Of a DNA stretch of 64,000 bases, positions 42,692-55,587 are shown in pieces. How positions within the stretch are numbered: position 1 is the first letter of the stretch; each line of letters opens with the position of its first letter. The notes below the pieces were generated by a model. It ran no database searches and had not been told where the DNA came from. It worked only from the letters and a program-made list of their open reading frames with translations. A program made the position numbers and the translations under genes. Origin of the DNA: Siphonodentalium dalli (Eukaryota; Mollusca; Scaphopoda; Gadilida; Siphonodentaliidae); contig CP136068.1 in assembly GCA_032622095.1 (NCBI GenBank), forward strand, positions 154,529,151 through 154,593,150, given 5' to 3'.

Positions 42692-44374
42692 AAGATCGGT
42701 CCATGTCACACTCAAACTTCCTTCATAGTAGCCTATCATTTGTATAAAAAATGGGTTTCGTAAACAAAATTGGCGATTTTGTGCAATGTAGTTAATCGTA
42801 AATCCCATATACTAGAGACATTGGAAACCATTGTTGATAAGCTTCTTATCGATTAGTAGCCTCAAAATGGCGTTACCATAGCAACAGTATGTGGTTTCTG
42901 AGAATTCTGGAAAATGATCATATGTGAATTATTGTAGTGAGAACGGTGGACTTGTTGGTGGATATGGTTATATAATAATACTTGCATGCATACATTCTCC
43001 AAGACGAACCTCCAGCACTGTTCTCAAGAGTCAATGTGACTATGAAAGGTCCAGTGTTTTATCACTGCATGTTTTATCACTGTATTTGTCTTTATGAGGA
43101 ACCTTTCTCAATTTATTGCATCATATTGATATTTTCTTACATTCTGGAGATCATAGCCTTTATTTTGAGATACATATCTTATCCATAGGCTGATTATTAC
43201 TTTTGTGAGAGATTTTACGAAACATGCGACCAGGTCAATTGGCGACCCTTAAAATTAGAAATTTCTCTTCCCGATAGACAATGGCTGGAAAGAGGACACA
43301 ATCGTCAATTTTATGATAAAAGCATCGCAGTTGGCACACATGTATATCACACCATTATATATCATTTTGGATATGATCCGAATAACGTACACCGTTGGCA
43401 TGGCAACCATTTTGGTGAATCGCCTGTTTTTTGTCATACTCTATCCATTATGCATTGCTAATGACCAGCAACCTCATAAAAACTGTTCGCTGTGCATCTA
43501 TTTTGATTGGGTCATATACTTGTAAGAACATATAAAGTTTATATATGGGTAGATTCAAAATGCTATCTCCAACAGTATGGTAATAGGACGCATGTACGCC
43601 AATAATAATAATAATATATATTTAACAACAGTTGAGCATCGATGTTTTTATTTATTTCCAGATATTGTCGTAAAACAGGGATCAGTTTAGTTGAAGTGCT
43701 TTAAAGTTATCGCCCTAGGATTACTCAAGTACACAATTTAAAATCCATATCTCAGGTAAAACATCCGCTTTGCGAGAACGACCGAGATGTTGATATGAAA
43801 AATTCGTTTATCAACTATGCATCAAATCGGTCGACGTTTGTTCAAGTTATATATCGCGAAAACGACATTAAGTTTTTTAAAATAGGCAATGGGCCTTATG
43901 TTTCTGTTTGATTGTTTTGAAAAATTCGACTGAATGAACACTGGGAAAGGATAGTTGACCACTATTTCAATAGAACACAAACATTATATGTAAGACAGAC
44001 GTAGAGAGAGATAATATAGAGTGAAAGACAAGGTATATAGATGGAGAATGGAGAGAGAGCGCGGGAAAGGACAGATGCTTCTTTTATATTTATATTTTGT
44101 CTGATAGATATATAGGGTTATTTTTATTAATTTCGGCGTAATGGTTGCGTGTTCGGTCAATGGATATGGATTTTGAATGGTTTAAGTGATTAAGCCTCAA
44201 GAGGAATCAGATTGTATTACTTGTTGTGCTTATCAAATAAGCGCATCTGCAGCCATAAACTATTATATTGGTGTTGGGGTCCTTCTTCATAAAATGTTGG
44301 TACATGTGTAAGAAACAAGTATATTATAACGGTATATTTTGAAGGGGGTTACTTGTTTGTCTGAAAATGTAGCC
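42692..44374. other. Gene-free stretch
   Basis: 43240-43430 resembles 40930-41100 as noted there. No gene, RNA or array was recognised elsewhere. Confidence 0.45.
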
Positions 44375-44690
44375 TCAAGAGTTCCGAAATATATCAATGA
44401 CCTTTTTTATAAAAACTGAGAGATTCGTGGTAATTCTTCTGTTGTGGTTATTGAATAGTGCTGCTAACTTGTTAGCGTTTGATCTCCGGTAATAGTATGG
44501 TCCCAGGTATTGTACGCGTATGTCTTGGGGTTCAATACATTCAAGGATGACATGATACTCGTCGCCTATTTCTGAGTTGCAGAGGGCACATAATCTATCC
44601 GAATATGGGGCATTGGTCCACGTGCCATATTCTATTGGGAGTCTATGGTTCCTCGTTCGGAAAATAAGGATGCTTTGCACGACTCGGTGG
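44375..44690 (-). pseudogene. LINE fragment: C-terminal end of a non-LTR retrotransposon ORF2
   Basis: The minus-strand open frame of 101 residues has the pattern FRTRNHRLPIEYGTW, RLCALCNSEIGDEYHVILEC, which is the Cys-rich C-terminal tail found after the RT in many invertebrate LINEs. No RT is found upstream (to the right), so this is a 5'-truncated relic ending in its natural stop. Confidence 0.75.
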
Positions 44691-45041
44691 TTTGTTATTT
44701 ATAGGTAACTTTCTCGTCTTGATAATACGATAAGAGGCGAATTTACTGGATGTTGCTATCGATGACAACTAATTGTGCATGGCACGCTCATCGATACTCA
44801 TTCTCATGATAGCATTATGTATTCAAGCAAGTGTACTAGTCATCATAATTATAAACCTGTGGATATATATACATAATCATAATATTTAATGAACATTGAA
44901 GTCACTTCCGACATATATATTAGCTTACCACTAAATCCGTTTTATGTTAATGTTCTAATTGGATGCTATGCCATTGGAAATGCATACATGGATGCTCATG
45001 CAGTGCCATATTCGTAAAATGTGTTAGAGCTCATGAATAAC

Positions 45042-45943
45042 TGGATCGGACGTTAAAACGATCAACCAATTAGTTTGTAAAAGTGGTCAATATTAGCCAG
45101 TTTCTTTGCAAAAGACGTAAGCCTACATCCTTCTCGAAATTTGAATGCCATTGTGCGCAAATTTCACCGTTTAATCTTCTAGTCTATTCCAGACAAAGCA
45201 ATTTTCCAAGTAGATCTGGAGAGCTTCTATGAGTATTATGGCCTTTCCTATAGAACGTTAATGTCAATAGAACGTTGTTTGATAAACCAACGGCTAATTA
45301 TGGACCCCTCTCCAATTCTGATCTCTCACGATAATCCAGCGACAAAAAGGGCACCAGTCTCATAAGAGACATATACAACATCACAAAACAACAGGTATGT
45401 CTTGGACAGTAAACACCCTTTGTGCTTGTCGTGTTTAGTAACTCATTCAACGTTTTTTTAATATATTTTAGAGTTTGTGAGTTGTTAATCTTGGATCGGA
45501 TGTTAGAATAATGAACCAATTAGTGTGTAAAAGTGGTCAATATCAGCCAGTTTCTTTGCAAAAGACATAAAGGCTACATCCTTCTAGAAAATTGAATTGT
45601 CATTGTGTTTCGAAAATTTAACGATTTATTGTTCTAGTTTATTCTAAGCAAAGTCATTATCAAGGTAGACATGGAGAGCTTCGATAGGCATTATGGTATT
45701 TCCCTTAGAAATTTAATTTCAATAGAACGTTGTTTGATAAACTAAAGGCTAATTTTGGACCACTCTCCAAATCTGACCTTTCACGATAATCGAGCGACAA
45801 CAAAAGGCCACCAACTTCATATGAGCGATCTACAACATCACAACACAACAGGTGTGTCTTGGAGGTAGTAAGCGCCCTTTGTGTTTGTCGTGTCGAGTTA
45901 TTCATTTAAAGTTTTTCAATTAAACATTAAAAGTTCTCTTCCT
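45042..45943. repeat. ~450-bp tandem duplication (two copies)
   Basis: CCAATTAGTTTGTAAAAGTG from 45042 onward repeats from 45493 (CCAATTAGTGTGTAAAAGTG) along the full length, and GGATCGG recurs at the end. The copies are about 80-85 per cent alike by eye. No coding function is seen. Confidence 0.8.
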
Positions 45944-47455
45944 GCTGGATCGGTAAAAAGCGACACTAGCTAGTCAATATAGGTGATCGTGAATATGTGG
46001 CAGTGAGGCTCAAGTTGCCTCTACTCATATATCGTTAAGGCTACATACACATACAGACAATACGTTCACAATACGTTCACAACTTAAAGTCTGAAAGTAA
46101 CGGTATGACATGTGCAGACTAAACCGGACCATTTTCATGTGCACATAAATTATAAGTACTTGTAATAGCATGTGTGCCCCTCCCTTTTCACACCCCTGAA
46201 TCGAACGGCAATTTGATGGCAATAATTTGATGGCGACAAAATGTTTTACCAAATGTTTGGTCGGTATCCGTGGTGCATGTGATATATATATATATACCAG
46301 CCAGATAAACATGTATCACTTAACATGGCCTATGAAGAAACCCACTTGTATGACATGTTATAATCGATATATACAATCAAATACATACAACTGAGCAGTA
46401 TTTGTTACGTGCTTCATTTTTTACGTATGCATATAAATTGTATACTAGCAGTTATTATGTATATATGCAAAATTATGATGTTGGGTTTTATGTTTGAACA
46501 TATAGGCCGGAGTCATCATCTCCAGTTTAAACATCCGAGTTTAAACCTGGTTTATACCTACATTGGTGGTCAAAGGGTGCATCTTGTCGCTCAGACTTAT
46601 CCGATCTTTTCTACCGCAATTATGGCCCCTAGTTTGACGATTTTTTTTGATTTTCAACATTTGAGGTTTCCGGATGCTGACATTTATGCCGGACATATCC
46701 AATCCTTCAGTTAGCCACCGTGTCCAGGGACATTGTGGTCGGTCGACCTTTTATTTAATATGATTTGCGACGGTCATAGCAGTGTATCATTTCTAGATGA
46801 AGACAATCCAACTCGACCACCCATCGGACACTTGAATTATTATAAACCACACAACTATCGGCATTTCCGCGCCGTATATATCAGTACCAGATTCCTAGAT
46901 TATATCCATGGTCCCCATATTACTTTTCCAACCATCGGAAACAAGAATTATCAAAAAAATACTTTTCACTGTTCGGTCCACAAAATTTTAGGAGACAACG
47001 ATACGATTAGGTGCCATTAACTTAGCAGGTATAATTCCATACGTTATGACGCATTAAGATTCGTCGACTAGGATTGTTACAAGTAACACCATTGGGGTAC
47101 AGCTTCACCTATGTAGCCTCTGATGTATACATATATAGAGTACATACAGTTTGCATTGGTGTGGCACCGTGGTACGGTATATATCATCTCATTCAAAACC
47201 AGCTAAATAATCTTTTAATTCTTATTTTTTTAAAACCCACAGATTCACCCATATTAGCATTGCACTGTATCAACCCAATTTATTGTGCTGTAATGCCGTT
47301 GAAGGTTGTTTGTGAGTTTGTGAGTAGCTTTATATCTGCCCTTACACAAGTTCCATGAATTCCGTTACTAGTTCCCAGACCAACCCCAGTTTCTAGTTCC
47401 CAGTTCTCATAATATGATAATAATCGTTACTGAATTGCCCACATGTATGTATGCA
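45944..47455. other. Gene-free stretch with two unrecognised open frames
   Basis: Two adjacent plus-strand frames (46409-46714 and 46733-47020) are separated by one stop and have protein-like composition (PDADIYAGHIQSFS; GPHITFPTIGNKNYQKNTFH). They may be one degraded transposon gene, but I do not recognise them. Confidence 0.35.
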
Positions 47456-47930
47456 TAATCACAGCAGCTACGGTGCTACCCCTTCTGGACTATTCTTGTG
47501 CCGCGACTAGTCCATCTAGAAATCACAAACCAGGTCACATACGTTCGTCCAGCTGTTCAAAATTGGGCGTAAGTCAACATAATGACAAAAGGTCAGTTTT
47601 CGTTGCTAAATCGCCTGCGTAAGCATAACCATAGCAGCCACGAGGCTATTGTTCTGGATTCGTTTTGTGCCGCTACTAGTCCATCTGAAAATAAAAAAAA
47701 CTAGGTCACAATTAACCTGTCCAGCTGTTCAAAAATTGGGTGTAAGTCGTGCGTGGAGGATATTAACAATTTCTCGTTGCCAAATTCCAATATGTATGTG
47801 ATTGTATGCATAATCACAGCAGCCACGGGGCTATCCTTGTGTATTCTTGTGCTGCCACCAGTCCATCTAGAAATCACAAACTGGGTCACATACGCCCATT
47901 CAGCTGTTAAAAAAATCGCCTTTGTTCTGA
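47456..47930. repeat. Three direct repeats of ~115 bp, spaced ~180 bp
   Basis: The phrase AGCAGCCACGGGGCTAT ... TAGTCCATCTAGAAATCACA ... CCAGCTGTTCAAAATTGGG occurs starting near 47463, 47633 and 47817, diverged. The third copy abuts the PLE relic. Confidence 0.7.
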
Positions 47931-48790
47931 CAACACTATTATTTGTAAACGAGCAGACAAAGGAGGTGAACTGGTGATTATGGAAGCGACCGACTATGCC
48001 AACAAATCGGAAGATACACTCTTGGACGATCGTTTTTACAAGAAACTTCCTACAAATGAGGAGAAGTTTGTCACAGAGTTCTCTAAATGCCTAACTGATA
48101 AAGAAGCCGAATATCTTACAAAATTTGAGATGAAATTGCAGCAGTGTGTATATGCAGATGGCGAAGAGCTGTTAGTTCTCTTACTAGTATCTCTTAAGCA
48201 ACATGACAGTCTTGTTGAGGGAGGAGGGTGGGATAGCACGGGTTGATTTTTCATGTTTGTATATATATATATAAAGGTACGAGTATCTATTTAGTAGTCA
48301 TTACTAAGCTAGGTTTATTCACTATCTTGTCCCTGTACAGAACTGTCAAGCTGCATTCTTGCTATATTTATATATCTATACTTTTTATATTTATACTATA
48401 TGAATGTCACACTCTGTTTTACTCTTTTGTATATATGCTTATGCTCATATGTCTGCCAATTTTGCATCTTTTAGCCATTACAAAATTATATATCTATCTA
48501 TCTAAATGCAGCTCTTATGGATTAAGCAAAATTCATAAAAGTCCCACAATCCAACAGGCAATTAAAGAACAGAATTCCGCGTATATCCGAGTGCCCAGGT
48601 GTGGAAAATTTCTTTTGCGTGTATATACAGTTGGTGTTCGAGATAAATCAACGAGAATATCGCAAAATTTCACTGAGTGAACATTTGGATGAATGTGGAA
48701 AGAATCAATATTCGATCTTCCCATTCCAAAAACTGTTCTCAGCAAACAGAATACGCCGAACCCAGGAAGGAAGATTTCTACGTTGATCAC
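47915..48790 (+). pseudogene. Degraded PLE: RT N-terminal part, RT motif and endonuclease tail
   Basis: NTIICKRADKGGELVIM and DDRFYKKLPTNEE (47915-48150) match the start of a PLE RT. SSYGLSKIHKSP (near 48510) matches the PLPKIHK-type motif. ISLSEHLDEC and FPFQKLFSANRIRR (48660-48770) match the end of the GIY-YIG domain. The catalytic RT blocks and the YIG motif are deleted and frames change, so it is dead. The family resembles the fragment at 30757 more than the intact array. Confidence 0.75.
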
Positions 48791-49583
48791 TTCCGATGCA
48801 AGCTAAATGCGCCCAGGAAATGACGTTGTGTAACGCTGGGTTGTCTGCCTTGACACTATGATGTCTCATGTTATTCTTGGACCATATATATAACTGTGCA
48901 CACGTTACTTTAAACTGTGAAATATATTGCCAATGTCTGTCTGTGTTCCATAACAATTTACAGGGACCATCTCGATAACAATAGAGAGGTCTACTTTGGT
49001 ACTTTTTTTTACAAGAAAGATAATGGATAAGTTAGTGCGGGTTAGAATTTTCTAAAGTGACGCTGTTGTTGTCAGGGGCACAAAAGGGGAGAAGGGCAGA
49101 ACAAAAATTGTCGCCGATTTCCACCAAACTTATACATAATCATCTCCATGAGGAATCTAATGGTGTGGTTTACAACGTCAATCGTGGCGCCATTTGAGTC
49201 AGGGATGCACGGAAAGGGAGAGGTACACAAGAATTAATAAACCCGTTTAGCGCCGATTTCCACAAGGTTGATACACATTCTTCTCTATGAAACGAGGAAT
49301 CTAATCGTGTGCTTTCAAGATGGCAAAAGTGGCGCTATTTGAGTCAATTTGGCATTTTTGGCGACTATGTTTTTCGGTGGTTACCATGGCAACCATGGGC
49401 TCTCCCTAGCTTGGCATGATATCCAAATCCACAAGATATCACCTCAGGATGTTGTATACAAAGTTTGTTGCTTTTACCATAAAATGCACGATTCACCCTG
49501 TTTTGACACGGAGCCGCCCTACTGCCCAGGAGTGGTGTTTATGATTCCTGGGGGAATATATAACGTTATATATTACATTGATC
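48791..49583. other. Gene-free stretch with a diverged internal repeat
   Basis: CGCCGATTTCCACCAAACTT near 49100 and CGCCGATTTCCACAAGGTTG near 49252 mark an imperfect duplication of about 150 bp. It is otherwise unassigned. Confidence 0.5.
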
Positions 49584-50270
49584 ATGGAGTCTATTAAAAT
49601 AACAACATATAACTGTCAATCGATAAAATCGTCCGTTAGTGCAGTGAGGAATATATGCATTAATTCTGATAGCATCTAATTACAAGAACATTGGTTGCTG
49701 AAAGAGGACATTCCGTTTCTACGATCCATCCATCAGGACTTCGAGGCAGAAGGTGTTTCTGCCGTTAACTGCGAGCGTGAAATTCTGAAGGGACGTCCAT
49801 ATGGTGGTATTGCTATTTTACGGAGAAAATAATTATCACAACAAGCGTCATTCATATCATACGATGACCCAATAATTATAGGTTTAAAACTAGTTAATAA
49901 TAACTCATCAATATTAATCATCTGTGTTTATTGGCCAACAGATGAGGCAGACAATGCGGATCTCTTTCTCAACTGTTTGGGACAAATTCAAGCTGCTATT
50001 CAAGAATCTGACATAAAAGCGGAGTATGTGATGGGAAACTTCAACGCGAATGCCCGACAAAATACAAGTAACATGCCTGGATTCTGTAGAGAGGTTTCAT
50101 TGAAAATTTCTGATGTAGAATATTTCGGTCCAACATCAGATACATTTACTTATGTCAGTGCAGCACACGGAACAGTTTCCTGGCTAGATCATTGCATTTG
50201 CACTGAGTCGGCTGGGGATGCAAAAACTATTCAAGTCATGGAATTATCTGTTATATATATAACCTATTGA
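49584..50270 (+). pseudogene. LINE fragment: APE-type endonuclease domain
   Basis: From the ATG at 49584 the frame reads NCQSIKSS, LQEHWLLKED, GRPYGGIAIL, VYWPTDEADN, GNFNANAR (normally GDFN) and SWLDHCIC, the successive blocks of the endonuclease that opens LINE ORF2 proteins. Two in-frame stops (before LQEHWL and after ILRRK) and the D-to-N change make it inactive. The RT is absent; the copy ends near the palindromic element. Confidence 0.8.
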
Positions 50271-50369
50271 TTAACACTGATTTATTGTATTCTTATATTC
50301 ATGTTGTAAACATGCTTAATATGGACTTCTCAGTCTGAAATAAATCATATACATACATTAACCCACAAA

Positions 50370-50435
50370 CCAGTTTCATAATTAGTGGTAAGACACACGT
50401 GTAATATTAGCGCGTGCGATAACGTCACGCCATTA
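50370..50435. repeat. Repeat family B, left part of a split copy
   Basis: Same orientation and sequence class as 7518-7580 (ATTAGCGCGTGCGATAACGT). The rest continues at 55588. Confidence 0.7.
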
Positions 50436-51756
50436 TTTAAATTAGTGTAGGTAGTTAGCGACAAAAAATGCTCGGATCGATAAAAGTCGGATAAAAGCGC
50501 AATTTTTAGTATCTTGTAAGACAGCATCTCTAGTCTAGGAATTTTCTCAAGAACCAACTTTTTGACCGACGTAGAGCCGAAAATTCAAGATTACGTCCAA
50601 GACGCCGATTTGACGGTGGCGCACCCTAAAAGATTTGTTTCTCGATTTGATATGGTAAACATAACGAATTCCCCCACATTATCTAATAACGGTGTTTATA
50701 AAATAACAACCGCGACTTTTATTAAAAAATTGCCACAATTATTCAAGATGGATGCCAAAATGGTGGCCAAAACATGAGAAATTGGGTTTTTTCCTTATTT
50801 GTTTATTAATTACTTCACAATTTTCGAGACAATATACGAGAAGATATCAACTGTGTGTTCATTATTCGATGGGACGATTTCTGTGGAAGAGTTGTGCATA
50901 TTAAAGGCGAAGTAGTATTGTTCGTTCTGGTAGAAATGTGAGGTAGAATATGTGCTATATAAAATAAATGAAATTATTCTCAGACTGTGTTTCATTCTGT
51001 AAATGCTTAATAACCAACCGTGAATGACACTGATGTCATCAATTCTATTTGCGACACTACTATATGTTTGGATCAATTGAATACAAATTTGTATGTCGAG
51101 ATGTTTACAGATAAAAAAAATCAATTTAGTAGTGGATTTACCACGAAATTAGGAAACACTAAATGACAGACCCCATACTCATTAAACTCAATTTGGTTCT
51201 CAAAAACAAGAACATATTGAAGGTATACTGCAACATATCTTCATCGTCAGGCCTCGTCTTCAAATTACCAATACTTAAATTCAGTGTTTTATGTCCAAGT
51301 ATATACACACTGATTGAAGCGTATACTCGAAAGTATATTTGAGTTCGGAATAAGAAATAATATTATTTCCTTGTATCATATAGTGTCCTCGATTATGCCA
51401 GCAACAGAACATGAAACAATCATGCAAATAGCCCAGATTCAATAATATATACATTAGTGCAATGTATTGCATATATATGGATATGTATAATTTTGTGTGC
51501 TATATTGTTGCTGGGATATACTCCAGGGGCCATGTGGTGGGAAGATGGGATCAGTAAATTTTAATAAATTGAATTGAACAATTCACTACTCACAACCACA
51601 TCTGCACAACTCCGTACATGGTAGTTCGCTTTTAAAAAATTTGCACCTGGACAAACCGATTTGCAAACTCTAGCCACTTATGTGGTTGTTATCCATTCAG
51701 GAACAAAAGAATCGTCAACAAATTGCCACCCGAAGGAGTCACACTGTGGAAAAACT

Positions 51757-52470
51757 GTTTCACCAGAATCAATTATATCACCCTTCCTGTTCCGTCTCTA
51801 TCAAATTAAGTTCCGAATCTTTCGCGGTTTGTTAAAAAGTATTTGAAGTTTTTATAGGCTGTTTATAAACTGAATGTCAATACAGAAAGTATTCTCCAAT
51901 AACAATCGACAGATTAGATTTTTGTACGTGCTTATTGATGATAGTAATGCGAAATCGGCTGCTTGTGGTGCACATTTAGAGACGTGCATTTGTGTTTATT
52001 TCCCACGAGTATTAAGCAGCAGTTTGATGCTCAGATTTTCAGCCTTATCAAATTTAAATTGGGCTGGAACTTGTCTGGTTTATGATTGAACATTAGGTTA
52101 TTATAGTGCCCTGGTGTTCGATCTCACAGTTAGACATGTTCCAGCCCAACTAAAAGTGTCAAGGCCGATAAACTTATCATAAAATTGCTGCTTAATTTAC
52201 ATAGGAAATGCACAAAAACGCATTATGCCTTTAAGTGTGCACAAAAATAGCTGATTTCGCATTATTATCACCAATAAGCACGAGCAAAGACCTAATCTAC
52301 TGACAGTTGTTTAGAAAATAGTTCTGTTTTGACATTTAGTGTATAAATGGCGTCAAAACTTTGAAAATGTTTATTTTAAATCGCGAAAGAGTCCAGACTT
52401 AGTTCGATAGAGACATAACCGGAAAGGCGATAGAATCGATTCTTTTGAAACAGTTTCCCCCAGTGAGTCA
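51757..52470. mobile_element. Nested foldback element inside the left arm
   Basis: GAAAAACTGTTTCACCAGAA and CCGTCTCTATCAAATTAAGT on the left are inverted at 52385-52470 (CTTAGTTCGATAGAGAC, GAAACAGTTTCCCC). The arms run about 320 bp to a centre near 52100. It is absent from the right arm, so it was inserted after the palindrome formed, or was lost there. Confidence 0.7.
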
Positions 52471-53096
52471 GGTCCTGGAAACTTTGCATCTATTATGGGG
52501 CTTACAGTCCATATACTAGCCTGATATATACTGGTAGCACGATTTCTTTGGCGGTAACTGTTCATGTGCACGGTCTTTGCTGAACATTGCATGTCTATCT
52601 TCATTAACTGAGGTCAGGTTCGCAGATTTGTCATAAACAATCACGACGAAATGCTAAATACACTCAAATAATGGAACATCAAGTACCACAAAAGGGTTCC
52701 TCGTAATTGACATCAAGCATTCCAAAATGTGCGCTTACCCTTACCAAAGACAAGGAAAGTTGTCCCCACATCTGGTTGTACCTAGCAATCTGATTGGCTA
52801 CAATGCCACATTTAAATCACCATGTCCACTGTCACCCTTGACAGCGGGGTATGAGAGAACGTGCGCGAAACATCGGTGTATATTATGAGCACGTGAAACA
52901 TATCGGGGATATATGCATGGCCCTTAACTGACAGTTTCCACCAACCGTGAAGTTGCTCTCGCACGTCCAGTTTGACGTCATCTGACGCCGGATCATTAGG
53001 TCGGCTACTGGATTATTATTATATGTGTGAATTAATCGGAAAATCCATGAAAATCACTTAAATTGAGGAGACATGGCTATTATTATGGGGACAAAA

Positions 53097-53219
53097 TCGT
53101 TATCTCCGGCAACATCGTGGGGGACATGGAGATTTAATACCTGGATGTCTCTTTTTGAACACATCGGCTCCGACATCCAGGTATTAAATCTCCATGTACC
53201 CCCGATGTTACCGAAGATA
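53097..53219. mobile_element. Hairpin MITE inside the decayed transposon gene
   Basis: TTATCTCCGGCAACATCGTG to about 53150 pairs with GACATCCAGGTATTAAATCT to 53219, about 50-bp arms with few mismatches. It interrupts the reading of the left-arm protein after FHAISGCDS and is missing from the right arm. Confidence 0.75.
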
Positions 53220-54229
53220 ACTAATATTGAGTCGCATCCTGATATCGCATGGAAATGATGGAATATTGGAAGCACAGTTGAATTTGCTGAGCCCAATTGA
53301 ATTGTACATATTGTACATATAACTATGTTGCAGTTAAAATGGGATTTAGACTTGCCGAAAGACACAGTTTCAAATCTTTGCATTGGAGTAGCATAGCATG
53401 CAGAATGATGTCACAACAGAATCACGATAATATCCTTTTCAACAGTACGACGAATAATGAGATGTGATATATATGTCCGACTAATCTACTGTCAGCTTCA
53501 TCATATATACACCCAAAGAGAACAGGTTCCACATTAGGACCGACGGATCACCATCCGTTACGAAGATGTTTTCCCTGTAAGGGTTTTCAATTTAAAGAGA
53601 CATTCATTGACCAATGCAAAAAATTCGTGCTTGTTAGTGGTGTTTCTTAGAAAGTCATTCCAATTGGTGGAATTTTTGTGGTAAGCCCCCACCTTACATT
53701 GAATGCCACAACCACGTTTCTCTCACGTTCCTGTTTTGATACTACCCTCTATTTACCTGTCCAAAACCAGGTCAATTATTCTACAATCTGCGAGCTTCAT
53801 CATAACGTATGGAATAAACATTGTGCCGATATACATTGAGAACGTATGCCCGACTTCAGGTATCAGTAAGTGTATCAGAGCACCCCCTCGAATACCTTAC
53901 ATTCGACCTTTGGATTTAGCTCTGCTGTGTCTATGTAGTTAATCTGATGGGACCTTCATGCAGCTGATGAAGTCATAATTATTACCGCCCCTCCTTTCGC
54001 CAACTTTCGATATAGATGGGAGAATAACATATATTTCATATGCTACAAACCGATAATTCATCTATTATTGTTCACACTGTTGACAAATATATAATCGTGA
54101 TCATGCTGTGACATCTGCATGCTATGCTTCTTCAATGCAAACATTTGAAACTGTTTGTCTTTCGAGAAGTCTAAATCCCATGTTACCTACAACATAGTTG
54201 ATATGAGCAATTCAATGGGCTAAACAAAT

Positions 54230-54775
54230 CAACTGTAATTCCAATATTCCATCCGATATCAGGATGCGATTCAACTTCCCCTATCCTGGTAAGGGTAAGC
54301 GCAATTTTGGGAAGCTTGGAACGCTTAGCTCACAGAATGCTTGATGCCAATTACGAGGAATCCTTGTGTGGTTCTTGATGTTTCATCGCCACTATTTGAG
54401 TGTATTTAGCATTTCGTCGTGATTGTGTGTGACAAATCTGTTAACATGACATCAGTTAATGAAGCTAGACATGCAATGTTCAGCACATGAACATTTACCA
54501 CCAACGAGGAACATGCTCTTGCTATATATCAGGCTGGTATCTGGACTGTAAGCCCCATATTAGATGCAAATTGTCCAGCACCTGACTTCTTTGGATGGAA
54601 ATTGATTGACGGTTCTTTTGTTACTGTATGGATGACAACCCAGAAGCAGCTAGAGAGCACACGGAGTTGATTAAATGTGTTTGCAAATCGGTTTGTTTCA
54701 TATGCAAATTACTAAGAAGCAAACGTCCATGTACGAAGTTGTGCAGATGTGGCTGTAAGAAGTGAATTGTGTTCA
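54230..54775 (+). pseudogene. Right-arm copy of the uncharacterised transposon-type protein
   Basis: Plus-strand order: PISGCDST (about 54257), KGKRNF.EAWNA (about 54290), HALAIYQAGIWTVSPILDAN (about 54505), GWKLIDGSFVTVWMT, then the Cys-rich CVCKSVCFICKLL and CTKLCRCGCKK (about 54680-54765). Frames change between blocks. The most complete version of this protein in the window. Confidence 0.65.
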
Positions 54776-55587
54776 AGTCAGTTTAATAAAACAATGTGCA
54801 TTTTCAAATTTCAAAGTATGGTAATTTGAATACGAGGCCCGATTATGAAGATGTGTTGCAGTATACCTGTACCTTCCATGTGTTCCTGTTTTGAGAACCA
54901 AATTGAGTTTGACGATTATGGGTTTTGTCATTTTGTGTTTCCTAATTTCGTGGTAAATCCACTACTAAATTTATATCTTTTACTTTTTATTTGTAAAGAT
55001 CTCGATATTCAAATTTTTATTCCATTGATCCAAACATATAGTAGTGTCGCAAATATAATTGAAGACATCAGAGACATTCGTGGTTCGTTTCTAAGCATTT
55101 ACAGAACGAAACCCTGTCATTTTACATAGCACATACTGTACCTCACATTTGTACCAGAACAAATTATACTACTTCGCCTATAGTGTGCATGATTCTTTCA
55201 CAGAGGTTATTCCATCGGATAATCAACACATTATCTTCTCTTAAATTATCTCGTAAATTGTAAAGTATTTAAACAAAAATAAGGAAAAAAAAACATTTCC
55301 ATGTTTTGCCGCCATTTTGGCATCCATCTGCAATAATTGTGGCCATCTTCAACTAAAAGTAGCGAATGTTATTCAATAAACCACCATTCTTAGATAAGCA
55401 AAACTATGAGGTGTACCACCGTCAAACCGGTGGCCATCTTGGACGCCATCTTGCATTTTCGGCTCTACGTCGTCAAAAAGTTGGTTCTTAAGAAAATTCC
55501 TAGACTAGAGATGCTGTCCTACAAGATATTAAAAAATGGCGCTTTTATCCGACTTGTATTGATCAAAACGCTAACTACCTACACTAA

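Larger units (their letters stand above)
51605..53290 (-). pseudogene. Left-arm copy of an uncharacterised transposon-type protein
   Basis: Minus-strand order: FHHFHAISGCDS (about 53260), YQASIWTVSPIIDAKFPGPD (about 52550), then sequence pairing with the Cys-rich tail (about 51620-51670). This succession (F-H-A-x-x-G-C-D, Q-A-x-I-W, Cys-rich end) is one I know from many unannotated proteins of invertebrate mobile elements, whose class I cannot name. Nested insertions and frameshifts destroy it. Confidence 0.6.

Noticed and set aside
45298-45905. Two similar minus-strand frames (LSLDYRERS) in the 450-bp duplication
   Set aside because: Similarity is explained by the DNA duplication; frames are short and no homologue is recognised.
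50438-50455. CACTA-type transposon ends
   Set aside because: CACTA elements begin 5'-CACTA; here the outer ends read TAGTG at the left and CACTA at the right, the reverse orientation.
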